From positions 1 through 9,905 of the forward strand of contig JAJDTN010000340.1 in the NCBI GenBank assembly GCA_022827165.1: a stretch of DNA of 9,905 nt. Direction: 5' to 3'. Positions within the stretch are counted from its first letter, which is position 1. The number at the start of each line of letters is the position of its first letter. Source of the stretch: Candidatus Latescibacterota bacterium (GTDB lineage Bacteria; Latescibacterota; UBA2968; UBA8231). Positions 7,018 through 9,905 of this stretch are shown piece after piece. The notes beneath the pieces are model-generated. The model was not told where the DNA came from. It searched no databases and saw only the letters and a program-made list of their open reading frames with translations. Made by a program: the position numbers and the translations under genes.

Positions 7018-7076
7018 GGCCCCGGGGACGGGGCCCTGCCGGCCAGGCAGGACAGCCGGCGGCTCGTCAGCCGTCG
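7018..7076 (+). other. Three consecutive GC-rich hairpins downstream of the chain-length gene
   Basis: Hairpin 1 pairs GGCCCCG (7018-7024) with CGGGGCC (7029-7035) around a GGGA loop. Hairpin 2 pairs CCTGCC (7035-7040) with GGCAGG (7046-7051). Hairpin 3 pairs CGGCGGCT (7057-7064) with AGCCGTCG (7069-7076), with one G-U pair. None is followed by a T-tract, so they are not classical intrinsic terminators. They could slow 3' decay, attenuate transcription into the next gene, or simply reflect high GC. They fill much of the otherwise gene-free 7010-7129 gap. Confidence 0.5.
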
Positions 7077-7110
7077 TGAGGGTCCGGTTCCGCTCGTCGC
7101 CTGCGGCCTG

Positions 7111-7125
7111 TCCCGGTCCGGGAGG
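7111..7125 (+). promoter_or_regulatory. Ribosome binding site of the glycosyltransferase, within a small stem-loop
   Basis: GGGAGG at 7120-7125 lies four bases before GTG at 7130 and decides that start over GTG at 7076, which lacks comparable spacing and would add 18 unlikely residues. TCCCG (7111-7115) can pair with CGGGA (7119-7123) around a three-base loop, partly covering the ribosome binding site. The site is clear; any regulatory use of the stem is conjecture. Confidence 0.55.
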
Positions 7126-7129
7126 CAGT

Positions 7130-8245
7130 GTGCCCAGAGTCGTCCACCTGACCACCGTCCACGACCGTTTCGACAACCGCGTCTTCCACCGCGAATGCAG
7201 GAGCCTGGCCGACGCCGGCTACGAGGTGGTGCTCCTGGCCCCGGGGGAGGGCACGGTGACGGAGGGCATCCGTGTCGGCGGCCTGCCGCGCCATGGCAAC
7301 CGGTTCGTCCGCATGAGCCTGGGGGTGGCGCGCACATTCCTCGAGGCCCTGGCGACGCCGGCCGAGCTCTACCACTTCCACGACCCGGAGCTCATTCCCG
7401 CCGGTCTGCTGCTGCGGCTGCTGGGCAAGCGGGTGGTCTACGACATCCACGAGGACAACCGCACCGCGCTCCAGGAGCGGGAGTACCTGCCCCCATGGCT
7501 CCGCGCCGCCTTCGCCGGGCCTCTCGGGTGGATCGAAGAGGGTGCGAGCCGGCACTTCCACCTCGTCCTGGCCGAGCGCTACTACGCCGAGCGCTTCCCC
7601 CGGGGTGAGGCGGTCCTGAACTACGTCCGCTTCCCCCGTCTCGACGAGGGCCGGCTGGCGGCCCGGCCCCGCGGGGACGTCCCGCGCCTCATCTACACCG
7701 GCAACGTCAAGTCCTACCGAGGGGCGCACCTCCACGGGCGGCTCCTGCGGCACCTGCCCGATGCCGAGCTCTTCCTCGTGGGCCGCTGCGATCCGGAGAT
7801 GGCCTCCGAAGTGCGGGCTCACGGCGATGGGAGCCGCCTCCACCTCGACGGCGTGGGCGGCTACGTGCCCCACGAGCGCATCGTCTCGTACTATCTCCGG
7901 GAGAGTTGGACCGCCGGTCTGGCTCTCTTCCCCCCCGGCCCGCACACCCGGCGCAAGGAGCTGACCAAGATCTTCGAGTACATGGCCTTCGGCATCCCCG
8001 TGCTGTGCGCGGACTTCCCCAACCTGCGCAGGATCGTCGAAGAGACGGAATGCGGGATCTGCGTCGATCCGCAGAACGCCGAAGAGGCGGCGGCCGCGGT
8101 GCGCTACCTGTGGGAGAATCCGGAGGTGGCGCGGCGCATGGGGCAAAAGGGGCGGGAGGCGGCGCGAACCACCTACAACTGGGATTCGCAGGCGGAGAAG
8201 CTGGTGCGCCTCTACGAGACCATCCTGAAGGCCGGCAGATCCTGA
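7130..8245 (+). CDS. GT4-like glycosyltransferase (GT-B fold)
   Basis: This 371-aa protein is a full-length retaining GT-B glycosyltransferase that probably transfers a nucleotide-activated sugar to the lipid-linked repeat unit at the cytoplasmic face of the inner membrane. The N-terminal domain starts PRVVHLTTVHDRFDNRVFHR (2-21), followed by YHFHDPELIP (81-90) and VVYDIHED (102-109), typical of GT4-like enzymes acting in surface-polysaccharide loci. The C-terminal donor domain opens at LIYTGNVKSYRG (187-198) and holds KIFEYMAFGIPV (280-291), where E283 and the following PNLRRIVEE correspond to the nucleotide-sugar binding region. No signal peptide or membrane segment is seen. The GTG start has GGGAGG at 7120-7125. 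It follows the chain-length gene after a 120-bp hairpin-rich gap and ends seven bases from a converging gene. Sugar specificity cannot be predicted. Confidence 0.88.
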   Translation: MPRVVHLTTVHDRFDNRVFHRECRSLADAGYEVVLLAPGEGTVTEGIRVGGLPRHGNRFVRMSLGVARTFLEALATPAELYHFHDPELIPAGLLLRLLGKRVVYDIHEDNRTALQEREYLPPWLRAAFAGPLGWIEEGASRHFHLVLAERYYAERFPRGEAVLNYVRFPRLDEGRLAARPRGDVPRLIYTGNVKSYRGAHLHGRLLRHLPDAELFLVGRCDPEMASEVRAHGDGSRLHLDGVGGYVPHERIVSYYLRESWTAGLALFPPGPHTRRKELTKIFEYMAFGIPVLCADFPNLRRIVEETECGICVDPQNAEEAAAAVRYLWENPEVARRMGQKGREAARTTYNWDSQAEKLVRLYETILKAGRS

Positions 8246-8252
8246 GGGGCCT

Positions 8253-9419
8253 CTAGGCGTTGCTCTCGAGGATCTCCTCGTAGAGCGCGTGGATGCGGGC
8301 TGCTATCCCGCGGTAGTCCCAGAGCCCTTCGGCACGCCGGCGAATGGCCGGTCGGTCATAGCGGCCGTAGCCCTCGATGACCGCAAGGATGCCGGCGGCG
8401 AGATCCTCGGCGTCGCCTACGGCCACCAGTCTCCCCGATCCCTCCTCCACCAGTTCCTCGGGACCGCCGCACCGAGTGGCCACCACCGGAAGGCCGCAGG
8501 CCATCGCCTCTGCCACCACCACACCGAAGCTGTCGTAGTAGCTGGGCAGGGCGAAGAGATCGGCCTCGGCCATGAATCGCGGGATCTCCTCGTGGGGCTG
8601 CTCATCCACCAACTCGACGCAATCGCCCAGGCCCAGATCGTCGATGGTTCGGCCGTAGGCGGCAGCGGTTCCACCCAGGGGGCTCGCGCCAACGAGCTGC
8701 AGCTGCACGTCGCCGCGGTGCTGCCGGACCCGGTGCATGGCCTCGAGCAGCACATCCAGTCCTTTGCGCGGATCGTAACGCCCCACGTAGAGGACCCGCC
8801 AGCCACCCTCCCCTCCGGAGCGCTTGCCGATCCGGAAGAGCCTGCAATCGACTCCCTGGGGGATGGCGCGAATGCGTCCGTCTTCCACGCCGAGCGCAAG
8901 GACCCGTTCCCGAATGTCCCCGCTGCTGGCGATCACCGCTGCCGCCTGACCGAGGGCCCTTGCCACCAGGGCGCGCCAGCTCGCCCTTGCTTCGGGGATC
9001 TCCCGCACGTCGTGGCCGTGTACGGAGATGACCACGGGACAGCCGAGTTGGCGGGCGTACTCCACGGCGGCCAGACCGTCGGGATAGGCGAGGTGCGCGT
9101 GGATCAGGTCGGGCCGAGTCCGGACGGCCCCCTTCAGCGCCGCCAGATAGAAGCGCCATGCCTGGGAGAACAGGAGCCGGCGGGGCAGCGAGAGGTAGCG
9201 GGGATAGCGGATCTCGAGCCCGTCCAGAAGTTCGGAACCCGGGATCCTTGCGTAGACGGCCCGGCGCCCGAGACCCCGAAGGGGCAGGGAGAACGGCGTG
9301 GGAGAGACGACCTCGACCCGGCAGTGGGTGTTGAGGAAGCGCGCCTGCTCGTGAACGAAGGTCCCCCGGGTGGGAAGGGGGGAACTCGGATAGAGACGGG
9401 AGGTGACCAGGACCTTCAC
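8253..9419 (-). CDS. GT4 glycosyltransferase (group 1, GT-B fold)
   Basis: This 388-aa cytoplasmic or membrane-associated glycosyltransferase is a classic GT4 enzyme. The N-terminal acceptor domain starts VKVLVTSRLYPSSPLPTRGT (1-20) and includes LIHAHLAYPDG (105-115) and ISVHGHDVRE (131-140). The IPQGVD linker is at 186-191. The donor domain starts VLYVGRYDPRKGLDVLLEA (209-227), a canonical GT4 segment with R214 and K219. It then has the catalytic-region motif YDSFGVVVAEAMACGLPVV (295-313), with D296 and E304 forming a D/E-x7-E pair, followed by GGPEELVEEG. GTG at 9419-9417 was chosen because it overlaps the upstream gene's TGA as GTGA and fits the family N-terminus. No good Shine-Dalgarno is visible, so initiation probably depends on coupling. 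The open frame extends to 9632, but that part is a shadow of the ligase gene. It likely adds a sugar in the same polysaccharide pathway. Confidence 0.92.
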   Translation of the reverse strand: MKVLVTSRLYPSSPLPTRGTFVHEQARFLNTHCRVEVVSPTPFSLPLRGLGRRAVYARIPGSELLDGLEIRYPRYLSLPRRLLFSQAWRFYLAALKGAVRTRPDLIHAHLAYPDGLAAVEYARQLGCPVVISVHGHDVREIPEARASWRALVARALGQAAAVIASSGDIRERVLALGVEDGRIRAIPQGVDCRLFRIGKRSGGEGGWRVLYVGRYDPRKGLDVLLEAMHRVRQHRGDVQLQLVGASPLGGTAAAYGRTIDDLGLGDCVELVDEQPHEEIPRFMAEADLFALPSYYDSFGVVVAEAMACGLPVVATRCGGPEELVEEGSGRLVAVGDAEDLAAGILAVIEGYGRYDRPAIRRRAEGLWDYRGIAARIHALYEEILESNA

Positions 9420-9905
9420 GGGGAGCGCGAGGCGGCCTCTATGCGCTGCACGGCGAACAGCATCCCGATGTAGAACCAGAACATGTTGTTGGACAGGTCG
9501 CCGTTGAAGGACTGGTTGACCTGAAAAGCCGCGAAAGTGGAGATCAGTCCGATGGTCACGGCCCGCAGATAGGGGTCCTCCATCTCTCGGAATCGACGAA
9601 GGCTCAGGAAGAAGGTCCGCCCGACGAACCACATGAAGGCCGCGAAGCCGACGATGCCCAGCTCGCCCAGGACCATGGTCACCACCGTGTGGGGCTCGTT
9701 GACGTAGCTCCAGTGGGGATACCCGGGCGGCGCGTACTCGGCAAAGACGTGGGGGAAGGCCCGCCAGCCGATGCCGAGGACCGGATGGTCGAGGAACATG
9801 TCCAGGGAGGCGATGACGAGGTAGATCCGCGCCGTGCTGGAGGCGCGGCCGATGGTGCCGAACTCCTCGAAGAGGGTGAAGATGGAGATGAAGCGCTCGA
9901 AGATG
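9416..9905 (-). CDS. O-antigen ligase / Wzy-like polymerase family membrane protein, 5' end beyond the window
   Basis: The frame is open from the right edge, giving 162 C-terminal residues; the first full codon is at 9904. Residues starting IFERFISIF precede a segment typical of the Wzy_C/O-antigen ligase family: RASSTARIYLVIASLDMFLD followed by HPVLGIGWRAFPHVF, a large periplasmic loop (EYAPPGYPHWSYVNEPH), then TVVTMVLGELGIVGFAAFMW as a membrane helix. Two more hydrophobic stretches follow (around RAVTIGLISTFAAF and NMFWFYIGMLFAVQ). These inner-membrane enzymes either polymerise undecaprenyl-linked repeat units or ligate glycans to an acceptor; sequence alone does not separate Wzy from WaaL. 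The family often has a loop His-Asn before the next helix, where this protein has NEPHT. The stop overlaps the following glycosyltransferase start as GTGA, so the two are co-translated. Confidence 0.87.
   Translation of the reverse strand, partial: IFERFISIFTLFEEFGTIGRASSTARIYLVIASLDMFLDHPVLGIGWRAFPHVFAEYAPPGYPHWSYVNEPHTVVTMVLGELGIVGFAAFMWFVGRTFFLSLRRFREMEDPYLRAVTIGLISTFAAFQVNQSFNGDLSNNMFWFYIGMLFAVQRIEAASRSP

Noticed and set aside
7018..7051. Intrinsic terminator after the chain-length gene
   Set aside because: The hairpins are strong but have no following T-tract, so a classical Rho-independent terminator is not supported.
8289..9473. 394-codon plus-strand open frame opposite the minus-strand glycosyltransferase
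   Set aside because: No family features, while the opposite strand carries a complete canonical GT4 enzyme.
9420..9632. N-terminal extension of the minus-strand GT4 gene to an upstream start
   Set aside because: The added residues lack family similarity and overlap the ligase gene out of frame; GTG at 9419 gives the expected N-terminus and a GTGA coupling overlap.
1..9905. Mobile element, CRISPR array, tRNA or rRNA
   Set aside because: No transposase or integrase motifs, no regularly spaced repeats and no cloverleaf or rRNA-like segments were recognised on either strand; the only clear repeat is the 35-bp duplication.

Overview
The window is GC-rich throughout, with strong G/C preference at third codon positions, several GTG starts and tightly packed genes. 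A Wza-like outer-membrane polysaccharide export protein paired with a Wzz-like inner-membrane protein points to a diderm (Gram-negative) bacterium. The phylum cannot be fixed from the sequence. Several high-GC environmental lineages carry similar mixtures of enolase-superfamily, Ldh-family and SLBB-export genes. No rRNA, tRNA, CRISPR array, transposase or integrase is visible.

Block 1 (1-3929) looks like a small catabolic island. A minus-strand enolase-superfamily gene (truncated by the window's left edge) diverges from three plus-strand genes: a xylose-isomerase-like TIM-barrel isomerase/epimerase, an Ldh-type (malate/lactate/ureidoglycolate) NAD(P)-dependent oxidoreductase joined to it by a GTGA overlap, and an acetamidase/formamidase-family hydrolase. 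Dehydratase/epimerase, isomerase, 2-hydroxy-acid dehydrogenase and amide hydrolase activities together suggest breakdown of an acid sugar or a related hydroxy-acid amide. The substrate is not evident.

Block 2 (3986-9905) is part of an exopolysaccharide or O-antigen-like locus. On the plus strand it holds a 591-aa export protein with one Poly_export domain and four SLBB repeats, a 398-aa Wzz-type chain-length/co-polymerase protein without a kinase domain, and a GT4 glycosyltransferase. Converging on these from the right are minus-strand genes for an O-antigen ligase/polymerase-like membrane protein (5' end beyond the window) and a second GT4 glycosyltransferase, again joined by a GTGA overlap. 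The glycosyltransferases would build the repeat unit, the Wzy/WaaL-like protein would polymerise or ligate it, the Wzz-like protein would set chain length, and the Wza-like protein would export it.

The most distinctive DNA-level signal is a 35-bp near-perfect tandem duplication across the stop codon of the export gene. It created a new stop one codon beyond the inferred ancestral end and left the old C-terminus and stop as an untranslated fossil. The 120-bp gap before the plus-strand glycosyltransferase contains three consecutive GC-rich hairpins and a fourth that could mask the ribosome binding site. I found no clearly unprecedented system. The four-gene catabolic cluster, whose first two enzymes have unusual active-site residues, is the best candidate for uncharacterised chemistry.
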